DNA of 64,000 nucleotides, taken from the NCBI GenBank assembly GCA_946479745.1, contig CAMLGZ010000006.1, positions 124,001 through 188,000 on the forward strand, read 5' to 3'. The notes beneath the pieces were generated by a model that saw only the letters and a list, made by a program, of their open reading frames with translations, was not told where the DNA came from and searched no databases. Position numbers and translations under genes: made by a program. This document shows positions 27,337 through 37,322 of this stretch, piece by piece (the stretch's first letter is position 1; each line of letters begins with the position of its first letter). Origin of the DNA: an uncultured Pseudoxanthomonas sp. Lineage in GTDB: Bacteria > Pseudomonadota > Gammaproteobacteria > Xanthomonadales > Xanthomonadaceae.

Positions 27337-29556
27337 ATGCTCCCCGCTTTTGCCAAGACCCCTCCCTCGCCTTCCTCCTCTGTCGTCGCCTTGCGCCGTG
27401 CTTTGCTGTCCCAATGCATGGCGGTTGCGTTGCTGACGCCGATGACTGTCCTTGCCCAGGACGCGCCGGGCGATGCCGACGCCAAGACCTTGGACACCGT
27501 GGAAGTCCAGGGGGAAGCCGAAGAGGGATATGTCGCCGAGCGCAGTGGCGTCATGAAGACCGACGCCCCGCTCAACGAAATCCCGCAATCGATCACGGTC
27601 ATCAGCAAAGAGCAGATCCGCGACCAGAACGCGCAGACCATGCAGGAAGTACTGCGCTACGCCGCCGGCGTGCGCTCGGAGATGTACGGACTGGACAACC
27701 GCGGCGACTGGTTCACGCTGCGCGGCGGCAGTGAAGGCTCCGTGCTGCTGGACGGCCTGCGCGTGCCGCTCACCGGTTGGTATGGAGTGGTGCGCAACGA
27801 GCCCTACGCCTTCGAGCGCATCGAAGTGCTGCGCGGTCCGGCATCGGTGATCGCGGGACAGAACGGCCCCGGCGGCGTGGTCAATCTGGTTTCCAAGCGG
27901 CCGCAGGAAACGGCGCAACGCGAAATCAGCGTGCAAGTGGGCAATGACAGCCACAAGCAGATATCCCTGGACCTCACCGGCTCTTTGAACAACGATGGCA
28001 CTCTGCTGTATCGCCTGGTCGCGCTGGGCAAGGACAGCGGCACCCAGGTCGATCATGCGGACGACAAGCGCACCTTCATCGCCCCGTCGCTGACCTGGAA
28101 ACCCACTGACGGCACCACATTGACGGCCTACGCCGAATACCAGAAGGACGAAACCGGCAACACCAACGCCTTCTTTCCCATCGTCGGTACGCTCACGTCG
28201 GCCCCCAACGGCAAGATCCCGTACGACACCTTCATCAGCGAACCGGACTGGGATTACTACGGCGGCACGCGCAAGCGCGTGGGTTACGAATTCGAACAGG
28301 CGCTGGGCGACAACTGGACTCTGCGCCATCGCCTGCGCCACGACGACATCGACGGCAAGATGCGCACCATGTACGCCGCCTGGTGGGAAGGCTTCGTCGA
28401 CGCCACCGGCGCACCGGATCCCAACGGCACTTACCTGAACCGCTTTTGGTATTTCACCGACGATACCGCACGCATCAACAACGCGGATCTGCTGTTCGAA
28501 GGAAAACTGACGTTCGGCCGCACCCAGCACACACTGCTGTTCGGCGTGGACGCAATGAACTCACACATGCGCCAGGTTTCCTGGGGCGATGGTTTGGCCA
28601 CCCCTCTGGACGTGTACAACCCGGTCTACGGCACTTTCCCGCTGCCTGCGTATTTGGACACACCGGCCACCGACAGCTATACACGAGTGCGCAACATCGG
28701 CCTGCTGGTCCAGGACCAGATCAAGTTCGATGATCGCTGGGTACTGGTGGCCGGATTGCGCCATGACCGCGCCAAGACCGACACCCAGGTCATATACGGC
28801 GGTGTGCGGCGGCCTCCTTCGCACTCCGACGATTCGGCGACCAGCAAGAACCTGGGTCTGGTTTATCTTGCCGATGGTGGTTGGTCGCCCTATGTGAGCT
28901 ATTCCGAATCGTTCGAACCGGTGGCCGGCACCGACTCCTCCGAAAATCCCTTCGAGCCCAAGCGCGGCAAGCAAGCCGAGGTAGGCGTGAAATGGTCGCC
29001 AGACGACGGCCGCATCACGGCGGCTGCCGCGATCTACAAGCTCAAGGAAAAAAACCGGCTCTCCACCGACCCTGCAGATATCAACGAATCCATCCAGCGC
29101 GGCGAAGTCGCGGTGAAGGGGCTGGAACTGGAGGTCGCAGCCAATCTGACCGCCTGGGACTTGATTGCCAGCTACACCTACATGGACGCACGTCAGACAA
29201 AGGTCGGTGAAGATCCAGAATCGCTCCGCTATCTGGACAAGCAGTTGAGCGGCATCCCGAAGCATTCGGCTGCGGTGTGGGCTATGCACAAGTTCGACCG
29301 CTACGGCCTGCAAGGCCTGAAGGCCGGCGCGGGCGTGCGCTACGTGGGCAAGACCAGCGACGGCATCGACGTGACCACTACTCCTTCGAGCACGCTGCTG
29401 GACCTGATGCTGTCCTACGAAACGGGCCCGTGGCGGTTCGCGTTGAATGTCGCCAACGCGACCGACAAAACCTACATCGCCACTTGCCTGGACCGCGGCG
29501 ATTGCTGGTTCGGCACCAAGCGCAAGGCGATCGCGACCATCGGATACCGCTGGTGA
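27337..29556 (+). CDS. TonB-dependent siderophore receptor
   Basis: 739-residue outer-membrane ferric-siderophore receptor of the FhuA/FpvA type. N-terminal export region to VLAQ, TonB-box-like KTLDTVEVQG, plug motifs APLNEIPQSITVISKEQI, QEVLRYAAGVRSEMYG, VLLDGLRVPL and ERIEVLRGPASVIAGQNGPG followed by GVVNLVSKRP; barrel segments SYSESFEPVAGT and NPFEPKRGKQAEVGVKW; terminal GYRW. ATG at 27337 is chosen because the Fur box covers the earlier in-frame codons. A PepSY gene follows after 38 bases. The specific siderophore cannot be told. Confidence 0.94.
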   Translation: MLPAFAKTPPSPSSSVVALRRALLSQCMAVALLTPMTVLAQDAPGDADAKTLDTVEVQGEAEEGYVAERSGVMKTDAPLNEIPQSITVISKEQIRDQNAQTMQEVLRYAAGVRSEMYGLDNRGDWFTLRGGSEGSVLLDGLRVPLTGWYGVVRNEPYAFERIEVLRGPASVIAGQNGPGGVVNLVSKRPQETAQREISVQVGNDSHKQISLDLTGSLNNDGTLLYRLVALGKDSGTQVDHADDKRTFIAPSLTWKPTDGTTLTAYAEYQKDETGNTNAFFPIVGTLTSAPNGKIPYDTFISEPDWDYYGGTRKRVGYEFEQALGDNWTLRHRLRHDDIDGKMRTMYAAWWEGFVDATGAPDPNGTYLNRFWYFTDDTARINNADLLFEGKLTFGRTQHTLLFGVDAMNSHMRQVSWGDGLATPLDVYNPVYGTFPLPAYLDTPATDSYTRVRNIGLLVQDQIKFDDRWVLVAGLRHDRAKTDTQVIYGGVRRPPSHSDDSATSKNLGLVYLADGGWSPYVSYSESFEPVAGTDSSENPFEPKRGKQAEVGVKWSPDDGRITAAAAIYKLKEKNRLSTDPADINESIQRGEVAVKGLELEVAANLTAWDLIASYTYMDARQTKVGEDPESLRYLDKQLSGIPKHSAAVWAMHKFDRYGLQGLKAGAGVRYVGKTSDGIDVTTTPSSTLLDLMLSYETGPWRFALNVANATDKTYIATCLDRGDCWFGTKRKAIATIGYRW

Positions 29557-29594
29557 ACCACGTGTCGTCCGCGCCGCAAGAGTAAGGAAAACGC

Positions 29595-30815
29595 ATGCGC
29601 CAGTCTTTCGTCCTACTGCACCGCTGGTTCGGCCTGTTCATCGCCGTCTTCCTGTTCGTATCGGGACTGACCGGCGCGGTGATCTCGTGGGACCACGAGT
29701 TGGACGAGTGGCTCAATCCCCAGTTCTACCATGCCTCCGGCACCGGCAAGCCGCAATCCACGCTCGCCTTGGCGGCGCAGGTGGAAGCGGCGGATCCGCG
29801 GATCCGCGTGACCTATGCTCCCTTGGCGGTGGAACCCGGACATGCGCTCAACCTGTCCGTCGAACCGCGCGTCGATCCAGCAAGCGGCCAGTTGTACGAA
29901 GTCGATTACAACGAAGTCGCACTCGATCCCGCCAGCGGCGAGATCCAGGGCAAGCGCATGTGGGGAGCGGTGTCCCTGTCGCGCGAGAACCTGCTGCCGT
30001 TCCTCTACAAGTTGCACTACAGCATGCACATCCCCGACGGTTGGGGCATGGAGATCGGCGTGCTGTTCATGGGCATCGTCGGTATCGTCTGGGCGATCGA
30101 CAGCGGCATCGCGCTATGGCTTTCTTTCCCCAACCTGCGCGCATGGCGCAAGTCGTTCGCCTTCCGCTGGCGCGAGCGCGGCTACAAACTCAACTTCGAT
30201 CTGCATCGCTCCGGCGGCGTATGGGTGTGGCTGCTGTTGCTGACGCTGGCGATCACCTCGGTGTCGATGAATCTGGGGCAACAGGTAATGCGGCCGCTGG
30301 TGTCGACGTTTTCGACGTTGACGCCTTCGCCGTTCGATACGCGCGCTCCCGCTCCGCTGGAGAAACCGATAGAGCCCGCCATCACCCGGGAGCGCAGCGT
30401 CGAACTGGGCATCACCGCCGGCCGCACACGTGGCTGGCAAGCGCCCGCAGGCGCGGTGTTCTATTCGTCCATGTACGGCGTGTATGGCGTCGGCTTCTTC
30501 GCGCCGGGGCAGGATCATGGCGATGGCGGACTCGGCAACCCGTGGCTCTACTTCGACGCTCACAGCGGGCAGCCGGCGGGCGCGGAAGTGCCGGGCACCG
30601 GTTCGGCCGGCGACATCTTCATGCAGGCGCAGTTCCCGCTGCATTCGGGCCGGATCATCGGGATACCTGGCCGGATACTGGTTTCGCTGATGGGTCTTCT
30701 GGTGGCGATGCTGTCGCTGACCGGGGTGTTCATCTGGGCGAAAAAACGCGCTGCCCGGGTCCGCTCGGCAGCGGTGCGCAAACCGCGCCCATCGCAGCTG
30801 GCCAGCGATATGTAG
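29595..30815 (+). CDS. PepSY-associated inner-membrane protein (siderophore-linked reductase type)
   Basis: 406 residues with a PepSY_TM architecture: first helix after MRQSFVLLHRWFGLFIAVFLFVSGLTGAVISWDHELD, periplasmic PepSY segments, a central helix pair with GIVGIVWAIDSGIALWLSF, WVWLLLLTLAITSV, and a last helix (LMGLLVAMLSLTGVFIWAKK). Conserved His residues in LHRWFG, YKLHYSMHIP and FDLHRSGG could bind haem. Proteins of this type next to siderophore receptors are thought to reduce ferric siderophores in the periplasm; here that is inferred from linkage and the upstream Fur box. Confidence 0.88.
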   Translation: MRQSFVLLHRWFGLFIAVFLFVSGLTGAVISWDHELDEWLNPQFYHASGTGKPQSTLALAAQVEAADPRIRVTYAPLAVEPGHALNLSVEPRVDPASGQLYEVDYNEVALDPASGEIQGKRMWGAVSLSRENLLPFLYKLHYSMHIPDGWGMEIGVLFMGIVGIVWAIDSGIALWLSFPNLRAWRKSFAFRWRERGYKLNFDLHRSGGVWVWLLLLTLAITSVSMNLGQQVMRPLVSTFSTLTPSPFDTRAPAPLEKPIEPAITRERSVELGITAGRTRGWQAPAGAVFYSSMYGVYGVGFFAPGQDHGDGGLGNPWLYFDAHSGQPAGAEVPGTGSAGDIFMQAQFPLHSGRIIGIPGRILVSLMGLLVAMLSLTGVFIWAKKRAARVRSAAVRKPRPSQLASDM

Positions 30816-31048
30816 GCGCGTTGCGGCGTCGATCCCGGCATCGCTCAGCCGAATTCCGCGCCTACTCGGCTCTTCCGCAGTCAGATTTTCCCTACCCCAT
30901 GCCGCGCCCTCGCCCGACTGCGGTGCGCTTGCGGCGTGGGCATCCTGTGTCGGCGATGGAGTCGCCCCGACGCACAAGGAACAAAGTGCCGCGTCCAACC
31001 ACAGCGGAAGCCATCTGAGCTCCGCTGGAACCGACCGGATACCTGGCC

Positions 31049-31261
31049 ATGACTCGCTCCCTGTTGATGCTCCGCCCTTCCTACGAAGGCTGGAAACTGA
31101 TGGACAACGACAAGCCCATCTTCTGGTTCCCCGAAAAAACGGCCGCCCTGGCGGTTGCCGATACCATCGCCGAGGCCCGGCACACCTTCTCCAATAAACC
31201 CACCGGTGTGGAAGTGGAGAGCGAGGGCAAGCCGCCGGAGCGGGTCAGCACCTACGGCTGA
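31049..31261 (+). CDS. Small conserved-looking protein of unknown function
   Basis: 70 residues: MTRSLLMLRPSYEGWKLMDN then KPIFWFPEKTAALAVADTIA and a Pro/Glu-rich tail ending RVSTYG. The composition (balanced charges, hydrophobic alternation) and a PEKTAAL-AVADTIAEAR helix make it more protein-like than a chance frame in high-GC DNA. It faintly recalls small DUF2188-type domains, but I do not assign it. It stands alone between the PepSY gene and the lipocalin gene. Confidence 0.6.
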   Translation: MTRSLLMLRPSYEGWKLMDNDKPIFWFPEKTAALAVADTIAEARHTFSNKPTGVEVESEGKPPERVSTYG

Positions 31262-31434
31262 GCCGCCAACCCGGCGCCCATCAAGGGCGCGGCGACGGCG
31301 CTTTCAAGGGGAAAAACGAGCCCGATCAACCGCTTGGCCCCTCCTGGAAGTTGCGGGCCCGGTGCAACAACTACTTTACACATCGCCTGCTCCCGGCAAC
31401 TTAAGCTGTGCCTCCGATTGCGGAGAGCCTGTGC

Positions 31435-31971
31435 ATGCGTAGCCTGACCGCCGTGCTGTTGCTGCTCGCCTGTCTCGCCCCCGATGCCCGGGCCGCCAAT
31501 CCCGTCACCTCGGTGCCGGCCCTGGATATCTCGCGCTACGCCGGGCAATGGTATGAAATCGCCCACCTGCCGATGTCCTTCCAGGACAAATGCGCAGGGG
31601 ACATCACCGCCGCCTACACCCTGCGTGAAGATGAGCTCATCGGCGTCCGCAACGCCTGCCGCACCGCCGATGGGGAAACAAGCGTCGCCGAAGGCCTGGC
31701 GCGGCCGGTGGAAGGCCACCCCGGGCGGCTGGAAGTGCGCTTCGCACCCAATTGGCTGTCCTGGCTGCCTTTCGTCTGGGCCGATTACTGGGTCATAGAC
31801 CTGGACCCCGGCTATACCTGGGCGGTGGTGGGCGAACCGGACCGCGACTACCTGTGGATATTGTCGCGGGAGCCGGCCATGGACCGCGTTCTGTTCGAAC
31901 AGATCAAGGCCCGTGCCATCGCCATGGGCTACGACCTGGGCCCGCTGATCATGGCCGCGCCGTTGCGGTAG
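31435..31971 (+). CDS. Bacterial lipocalin (Blc family), secreted rather than lipidated
   Basis: 178 residues. ATG at 31435 follows GGAGAG at 7-8 bases, and starts a signal peptide MRSLTAVLLLLACLAPDARA. Lipocalin motifs: RYAGQWYEIAHLPMSFQ (the GxW fold signature), FAPNWLSWLPFVWADYWVIDL, YTWAVVGEPDRDYLWILSR, and a C-terminal helix with AMGYDLGPL. E. coli Blc is an outer-membrane lipoprotein. Here the only N-terminal Cys is not followed by a normal lipobox context near the cleavage site, so a periplasmic form is likely. Confidence 0.93.
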   Translation: MRSLTAVLLLLACLAPDARAANPVTSVPALDISRYAGQWYEIAHLPMSFQDKCAGDITAAYTLREDELIGVRNACRTADGETSVAEGLARPVEGHPGRLEVRFAPNWLSWLPFVWADYWVIDLDPGYTWAVVGEPDRDYLWILSREPAMDRVLFEQIKARAIAMGYDLGPLIMAAPLR

Positions 31972-32026
31972 AGGTTCACCCCATACGCCGTAGTATCCTT
32001 GCCCATCGCTGATCGGAGGGATGGGC

Positions 32027-32503
32027 ATGAAGGGTGTCGCGCGCTGGGTTTGGCTGCTGTCGATTTCGGTTTTGCTGGCCGCGTGCGGCGGCGGGCTGGT
32101 GCGGCGCGTTTCCGAGCCGGCCGCCAGTATCCAGCAACTGACCGTCAATGCCGACGGCAGCTGGTCGCTGGACCTGCGCCTGCAGAACTACAGCAGCATC
32201 CCCATGCGCTTCGACAGCGCCGAGCTTGCGATCACGGTAGGCGAGCAGGCCGCTGGGATGCTGAAGAGCGCGCCCGCGATTTCCATTGGTCCCGAATCGG
32301 CAGACGTGATCACCCTGCCGTTCAAGCCCAGCGCCGAAGCGCGCATGGCTATCGCCGACGCCCTGGCCGGCCGGCATTCGCTGGGCTACACGCTGAAAGG
32401 CAAGCTGCAAGCGGTGCCCGACGAGAAGAAGTCCCGTTCCTTCGACGTCGATTCGCGCAATACGTTGAACCCAGTGCCGGGCCTGGACGGCGTGTTGCGC
32501 TGA
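32027..32503 (+). CDS. LEA type-2 family lipoprotein
   Basis: 158 residues with lipoprotein signal LLSISVLLAAC and a WHy/LEA14-like domain (LTVNADGSWSLDLRLQNYSSIPMRF, HSLGYTLKGKLQAVP). GGAGG lies 7 bases before ATG 32027, which is preferred over the ATG at 32021. Such proteins are induced by desiccation-type stress in other bacteria; here no direct evidence. A long repeat follows. Confidence 0.85.
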   Translation: MKGVARWVWLLSISVLLAACGGGLVRRVSEPAASIQQLTVNADGSWSLDLRLQNYSSIPMRFDSAELAITVGEQAAGMLKSAPAISIGPESADVITLPFKPSAEARMAIADALAGRHSLGYTLKGKLQAVPDEKKSRSFDVDSRNTLNPVPGLDGVLR

Positions 32504-32541
32504 CTTGGAGAATCGGGAATCAAGCATTCCGCTTTTTTTTG

Positions 32542-32648
32542 CCTCCCCCTTTGAAAAAGGGGGATTGAGGGGGATTTGCTTTTGCTGTTGCTCGTCTTAA
32601 AGCAAGATCAAGAGCAAATCCCCCGTAGCTCCCTTTTCCAAAGGGGAC
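32542..32648. repeat. Poly-C/G inverted repeat pair
   Basis: CCTCCCCCTTTGAAAAAGGG then GGATTGAGGGGGATTTGCT, with an inverted related arm AGCAAATCCCCCGTAGCTCC then CTTTTCCAAAGGGGAC. CCCCCTTTGAAAAAGGGGG alone can form a terminator-like hairpin after the lipoprotein gene. Confidence 0.75.
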
Positions 32649-32692
32649 AAAGCAAATCCCTCCCCCTTCCTTCCTCCCTATTCCCGGACCCC

Positions 32693-34483
32693 ATGAGCAC
32701 TTACAAAGCCCCGCTGACCGATATCCGTTTCGCCCTCTACGACGTGCTGGGCGCGGAAGCCCTATTCGCGAAACTCGGCTACGGCGAGGCCACGCGCGAC
32801 GTACTGGACGCGGTGCTCGACGAAGCCGCCCGCTTCACCGAAACCGTGCTGGCCCCGCTCAACAGCGTGGGCGATGAGATCGGCTGCAGCTTCGACAAAG
32901 CCAGCGGCGATGTGACCACCCCGCCCGGCTTCCAGCAGGCGTATACCCAGTTCATCGAAGGCGGCTGGACCGGCCTGACCGCGGCGCCGGAACACGGCGG
33001 CCAGGGCCTGCCGCATGCCATGGGCGTACCGCTCAACGAAATGATCAACGCCGCCAACCTGGCCTGGGGCAACTTCCCGCTGCTGTCGCACGGCGCGGTG
33101 GAGGCGTTGAGGCAGCATGGCGAAGACTGGCAGCGCGAAGCCTTCCTCAAGCCCATCGTAGACGGCCGCTGGACCGGCACCATGTGCCTCACCGAACCGC
33201 ACTGCGGCACCGATCTGGGCCTGTTGAAGACCCGCGCCGAGCCCAATGCCGACGGCAGCTACGCCATCAGCGGCACCAAGATCTTCATCACCGCCGGCGA
33301 GCACGACCTGACCGAGAACATCGTGCATCTGGTGCTGGCCAAACTGCCGGATGCGCCGCCCGGCGCCAAGGGCATTTCGCTGTTCGTGGTGCCCAAGTTC
33401 AAGGTCGCGCGCGACGGCAGCATGGGCGAACGCAATGCGCTGCGATGCGGTTCCATCGAACACAAGATGGGCATCAAGGGCTCGGTCACCTGCGTGATGA
33501 ATTTCGACGGCGCCGAAGGTTATCTGGTCGGGCAGCCGCACAAGGGTCTGCTGGCCATGTTTACGATGATGAACACCGCGCGTTTGGGCGTTGGGTTACA
33601 AGGTATCGGCCTGTCCGAGCGCGCCTACCAGAACGCGCTGCGCTATTCGCTGGACCGCTTGCAGACGCGTTCGCTCAGCGGCCCGAAATTTCCCGACAAA
33701 CCCGCCGATCCGATCATCGTGCATCCCGACGTGCGGCGCATGTTGCTGACAGTGAAATCGCTGGTGGAAGGCAGTCGACTGCTCGCGCTGCATGCCGGCA
33801 CTCTGATCGATGTGGCTCATCACGGCGAAGATGCGGCCGAGCGCGAACAGGCCGACGTGCTGGTGAGCTTTCTGACCCCCATCTCCAAGGCCTGCCAGAC
33901 CGAATGGGCCATCGAGAACACCTATCACGCGCTGCAATGCTTCGGCGGCCACGGCTACATCCGCGAACATGGCATGGAGCAGCTGGCGCGCGACGCGCGC
34001 ATCACCACCCTCTACGAGGGCACCACCGGTATCCAGGCGCTGGACCTGATGGGACGCAAGACCGCTTCGACCAAGGCCGCCGGCCTGAAGCTTTTCCTGG
34101 CGCAGATAGAAGCGTTCGCCAAGGAACATGAAGGCGATGCGTCGCTGGCCGAATTCATCGCGCCGTTGCGCCAGAAAGCCGCCGAGTGGGCTGCGCTGAC
34201 GCAAGGCATTCTGCAGCGCGCATCCGCGGATCCGGAAGAAATCGGCGCGGCCAGCACCGACTATCTGTTCTATTCCGGCTATGTCGCGCTGGCCTATTGG
34301 TGGGCGCGCAGCGTGGCTGCAGCGGAGGCTTCTGCGCACAACGATACGTTCAAGCAATCCAAGCGTGAAACCGCCCGCTTCTACTTCGCCCGCATCCTGC
34401 CGCGCACCCTGGCCCACGCCGCCGCCATCGAATCCGGCGCCGCGCCGCTGATGGCAATGGACGCCGAGCGCTTCGGCGCATAG
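32693..34483 (+). CDS. Acyl-CoA dehydrogenase (FadE-like, long form)
   Basis: FAD-dependent first step of fatty-acid beta-oxidation. 596 residues, the length of the long AcdA/DUF-extended family. CLTEPHCGTDLGLLKTRAEP (FAD/substrate), GTKIFITAGEHDLTENIVHL, MGIKGSVTCVMNFDGAEGYL, FGGHGYIREHGMEQLARDAR, and the catalytic glutamate in TLYEGTTGIQALDLMGRK are visible; a C-terminal four-helix extension follows. ATG at 32693 starts MSTYKAPLTDIRFALYDVLG as usual. Substrate chain length unknown. Confidence 0.95.
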   Translation: MSTYKAPLTDIRFALYDVLGAEALFAKLGYGEATRDVLDAVLDEAARFTETVLAPLNSVGDEIGCSFDKASGDVTTPPGFQQAYTQFIEGGWTGLTAAPEHGGQGLPHAMGVPLNEMINAANLAWGNFPLLSHGAVEALRQHGEDWQREAFLKPIVDGRWTGTMCLTEPHCGTDLGLLKTRAEPNADGSYAISGTKIFITAGEHDLTENIVHLVLAKLPDAPPGAKGISLFVVPKFKVARDGSMGERNALRCGSIEHKMGIKGSVTCVMNFDGAEGYLVGQPHKGLLAMFTMMNTARLGVGLQGIGLSERAYQNALRYSLDRLQTRSLSGPKFPDKPADPIIVHPDVRRMLLTVKSLVEGSRLLALHAGTLIDVAHHGEDAAEREQADVLVSFLTPISKACQTEWAIENTYHALQCFGGHGYIREHGMEQLARDARITTLYEGTTGIQALDLMGRKTASTKAAGLKLFLAQIEAFAKEHEGDASLAEFIAPLRQKAAEWAALTQGILQRASADPEEIGAASTDYLFYSGYVALAYWWARSVAAAEASAHNDTFKQSKRETARFYFARILPRTLAHAAAIESGAAPLMAMDAERFGA

Positions 34484-34487
34484 CCCT

Positions 34488-34557
34488 TGTAGGAGCGGGC
34501 CCTGCCCGCGACGCTTTTTCCTGGTCAAAAGCGTCGCGGGCAGGGCCCGCTCCTACA
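34488..34557. repeat. GTAG-headed palindrome pair (same family as 4862)
   Basis: TGTAGGAGCGGGCCCTGCCC and its inverted copy ending GGGCCCGCTCCTACA with a shortened spacer TTTTTCCTGGTCAAAA. Immediately follows the acyl-CoA dehydrogenase stop. Confidence 0.92.
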
Positions 34558-34613
34558 GTCATCTTGCCGGCTGTACACAAATCATCAACATTTAGGTATA
34601 ACCTGTTTCCCCG

Positions 34614-35267
34614 ATGGAAGCAGACCCAGCTCAGCTTCACCGTATCGGCGCCAGATCCCCCGCGATCACGGCCCTTCCTGCGTCGCACCCTGCCTCCCGC
34701 TCCAACACCGTGCGCCTGCTGTCGCTGGATGCGCATGGCCGCGTGCTGGACTGGATCAACTGGCAGGACGCGACCTGCCTGTACGCGCGTGACGCCGTCG
34801 CCTGGACCCTGGGCGACCCCTGCCTGCGCGTACATGGCGGCACCAGCCGCATGACCGGCGAACAGAGCGTGATCGAACTCCACCCCATCGTCGCCTCGCG
34901 CGGCCATGCGCGCTCGCACGCGCTGTCGCCCACTCCCACTCTGACCAACACCGCCCTGTTCGCCCGCGACGCGCAGCTGTGCCTGTATTGCGGCCATGAA
35001 TACTCGCGCCCCAGCCTGACCCGCGACCATGTGCTGCCGCTGTCCAAGGGTGGGCGCGACATCTGGGAAAACGTGGTCACGGCCTGTTTCCACTGCAATT
35101 CCCGCAAGGCCAACCGCACCCCGCAGCAGGCCAACATGCCGCTGCTGGCGGTGCCGTACCGCCCCAGCTGGATCGAGCACCTGATCCTTTCCAACCGCAA
35201 CATCCTGGCCGACCAGATGGCCTTCCTGAAGGCGCAGTTGCCCAAGCGGTCCAAGCTGTCGGCCTGA
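34614..35267 (+). CDS. HNH endonuclease
   Basis: Up to 217 residues; the real N-terminus may be nearer [21 protein letters not shown] (about residue 33), where family similarity begins. The C-terminal nuclease domain is [20 protein letters not shown] then [20 protein letters not shown] and [13 protein letters not shown], giving two CxxC zinc ligands around the DH...N...N/H core. It is a stand-alone HNH protein of the type widespread in xanthomonads and not linked here to a phage or restriction system. Function unknown. Confidence 0.88.
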   Translation: MEADPAQLHRIGARSPAITALPASHPASRSNTVRLLSLDAHGRVLDWINWQDATCLYARDAVAWTLGDPCLRVHGGTSRMTGEQSVIELHPIVASRGHARSHALSPTPTLTNTALFARDAQLCLYCGHEYSRPSLTRDHVLPLSKGGRDIWENVVTACFHCNSRKANRTPQQANMPLLAVPYRPSWIEHLILSNRNILADQMAFLKAQLPKRSKLSA

Positions 35268-35319
35268 GCCTGAACGGCTCTGCTTGCCGGCCCCTCCAAT
35301 GCGGAGGAAAATGGCGCAA

Positions 35320-37230
35320 ATGATCGATCCTTCGCGCTATCCCCGCCTCTCCCGCATCGATGTTCCTGCCGATTTGCGCCAGTTCGACGAGTCCGAGCTG
35401 ACCGCGATCTCCGACGAACTGCGCGCTTACCTGATCGAGTCGGTGGGCAAGAGCGGCGGCCATTTCGGCGCTGGCCTGGGCGTGATCGAACTGACCGTCG
35501 CCCTGCACTATCTCTACAACACGCCGGACGACCGGCTGGTCTGGGATGTCGGCCACCAGACCTACCCGCACAAGATCCTGACCGGACGCCGCGACCGGAT
35601 CCATACGGTCAAGCAGGCGGACGGCGTGGCGCCATTCCCCAAGCGCGAAGAGAGCGAGTACGACACCTTCGGCGTCGGCCATTCCTCCACTTCCATCTCC
35701 GCGGCGCTGGGCATGGCGATTGCCAATGCGCAGGCCGGCAACGAACGCAGGGTGGTGGCGGTGATCGGCGACGGCGCGATGACCGCCGGCATGGCCTTCG
35801 AAGCGCTTAACCACGCCGGCGGCATGGAAGACCCGGAACCGAACCTGCTGGTAGTGCTCAACGACAACCAGATGTCGATTTCCGAAAACGTCGGCGGCCT
35901 GACCAAGATGCTTGGCCGCATCAGCAGCAGCCGCACCCTCAACGCGCTGCGCGAAGGCGGCAAGAAACTGCTGGGCGACAAGCGCAAACCGCCGGCGCGC
36001 TTCATGCGCCGCTGGGAAGAACACTGGAAAGGCATGTTCGTGCCGTCCACGCTGTTCGAGGAAATGGGCTTCCACTACACCGGCCCCATCGACGGCCACA
36101 ACGTGCCCGCGCTGGTCAACGCACTGAAGACGCTCAAGACCCTGAAAGGTCCGCAGCTGCTGCACATCATCACCACCAAGGGCAAAGGCTACGAACTGGC
36201 CGAAGGCGATCAGATCGGCTATCACGCGGTCGGTCCGTTCGATCCCGAAAAGGGCTTGATCAGCAAGGGTGGCGCGAAGAAACCGACCTACACGGATATT
36301 TTCGGCGACTGGCTGTGCGACATGGCCGCAGCCGATCCCAAACTGTTGGCCATTACTCCGGCGATGCGCGAAGGCTCGGGCCTGGTGCGTTTCAGCAAGG
36401 AATATCCGCAGCGCTATTTCGATGTGGCCATCGCCGAACAACACGCGGTGACGCTGGCAGCGGGCATGGCCTGCGAAGGCGCCAAGCCGGTGGTCGCCAT
36501 CTATTCCACCTTCCTGCAGCGCGGTTACGACCAGCTGGTGCATGACGTGGCCATCCAGAAGCTCGATGTGCTGTTCGCCATCGACCGCGGCGGCGTGGTC
36601 GGCCCGGACGGCGCCACCCATGCCGGCAATCTGGATTTGAGCTACCTGCGTTGCGTGCCGCATATGGTGGTGATGGCGCCGGCCGATGAGGACGAGTGCC
36701 GCAAGATGCTGAGCACCGGCTTCCAGTTCCAAGGGCCGGCTGCCGTGCGTTACCCGCGCGGCACCGGCCCGGGCGTAGCCATCGATCCGAACCTGGAGAC
36801 CTTGCCGATCGGCAAGGCGGAAGTGCGTGCGCGTGGTTCGCGCATCGCCCTGCTCGCGTTCGGGGCCACGGTGCCGGCGGCCGAGCAGACCGGCAGGGAG
36901 CTGGGCCTTACCGTGGTCAACATGCGTTTCGTCAAACCGCTGGACCGTGCGTTGATCCTGGAACTTGCAGCTACGCACGAAGGTTTCGTCACCATCGAGG
37001 ACAACGTGGTGATGGGCGGCGCGGGCTCGGGCGTGGCCGAGCTGCTGCACGAAACCAACCTCCAGCTTCCCATCCTGCAGCTGGGCTTGCCGGACGAATT
37101 CCAGCATCACGCCAGCCGCGAACAATTGCTGGCCGAGGCCGGCATCGATGCCGACGGCATCCGCGACGCGGTACTGGCGCGCTGGCCGCAGCTGGCATTG
37201 TCCGCTGCGCCGATCAGCGCCGCAGGCTGA
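35320..37230 (+). CDS. dxs: 1-deoxy-D-xylulose-5-phosphate synthase
   Basis: Thiamine-diphosphate enzyme opening the MEP isoprenoid pathway (pyruvate plus glyceraldehyde-3-phosphate). 636 residues: [36 protein letters not shown], the ThDP motif [38 protein letters not shown] with the catalytic Glu, and [21 protein letters not shown] at 35320 ([14 protein letters not shown]) matches close homologues; the GGAGG lies 12 bases upstream, and the ATG at 35311 is closer to it. Monocistronic. Confidence 0.97.
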   Translation: MIDPSRYPRLSRIDVPADLRQFDESELTAISDELRAYLIESVGKSGGHFGAGLGVIELTVALHYLYNTPDDRLVWDVGHQTYPHKILTGRRDRIHTVKQADGVAPFPKREESEYDTFGVGHSSTSISAALGMAIANAQAGNERRVVAVIGDGAMTAGMAFEALNHAGGMEDPEPNLLVVLNDNQMSISENVGGLTKMLGRISSSRTLNALREGGKKLLGDKRKPPARFMRRWEEHWKGMFVPSTLFEEMGFHYTGPIDGHNVPALVNALKTLKTLKGPQLLHIITTKGKGYELAEGDQIGYHAVGPFDPEKGLISKGGAKKPTYTDIFGDWLCDMAAADPKLLAITPAMREGSGLVRFSKEYPQRYFDVAIAEQHAVTLAAGMACEGAKPVVAIYSTFLQRGYDQLVHDVAIQKLDVLFAIDRGGVVGPDGATHAGNLDLSYLRCVPHMVVMAPADEDECRKMLSTGFQFQGPAAVRYPRGTGPGVAIDPNLETLPIGKAEVRARGSRIALLAFGATVPAAEQTGRELGLTVVNMRFVKPLDRALILELAATHEGFVTIEDNVVMGGAGSGVAELLHETNLQLPILQLGLPDEFQHHASREQLLAEAGIDADGIRDAVLARWPQLALSAAPISAAG

Positions 37231-37243
37231 CCCGATCCCTTTT

Positions 37244-37315
37244 TGTAGAGCCGAGCTTGCTCGGCTGCTCTTCCCCGCAGAACAGTAAAGCAGCCGAGCA
37301 AGCTCGGCTCTACAA
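37244..37315. repeat. GTAG-headed palindrome pair, GAGCTTGCTCGGC stem
   Basis: TGTAGAGCCGAGCTTGCTCG then GCTGCT, and the exact inverted copy AGCAGCCGAGCAAGCTCGGC then TCTACA. Closest in this window to the described S. maltophilia SMAG consensus (GTAG plus AGCCGAGC stem). It sits between the convergent dxs and GumN-like genes. Confidence 0.93.
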
Positions 37316-37322
37316 ATAAGTG

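Noticed and set aside
30899..31018. 39-codon frame starting at the ATGCCGCGCCC near 30899
   Set aside because: Arg/Pro-rich, no Shine-Dalgarno and no recognisable features; kept as non-coding spacer, though not disproved.
34614..35267. HNH nuclease as part of a mobile intron, restriction or toxin system
   Set aside because: No methyltransferase, immunity gene, phage gene or intron structure nearby; it stands alone between metabolic genes with normal composition.
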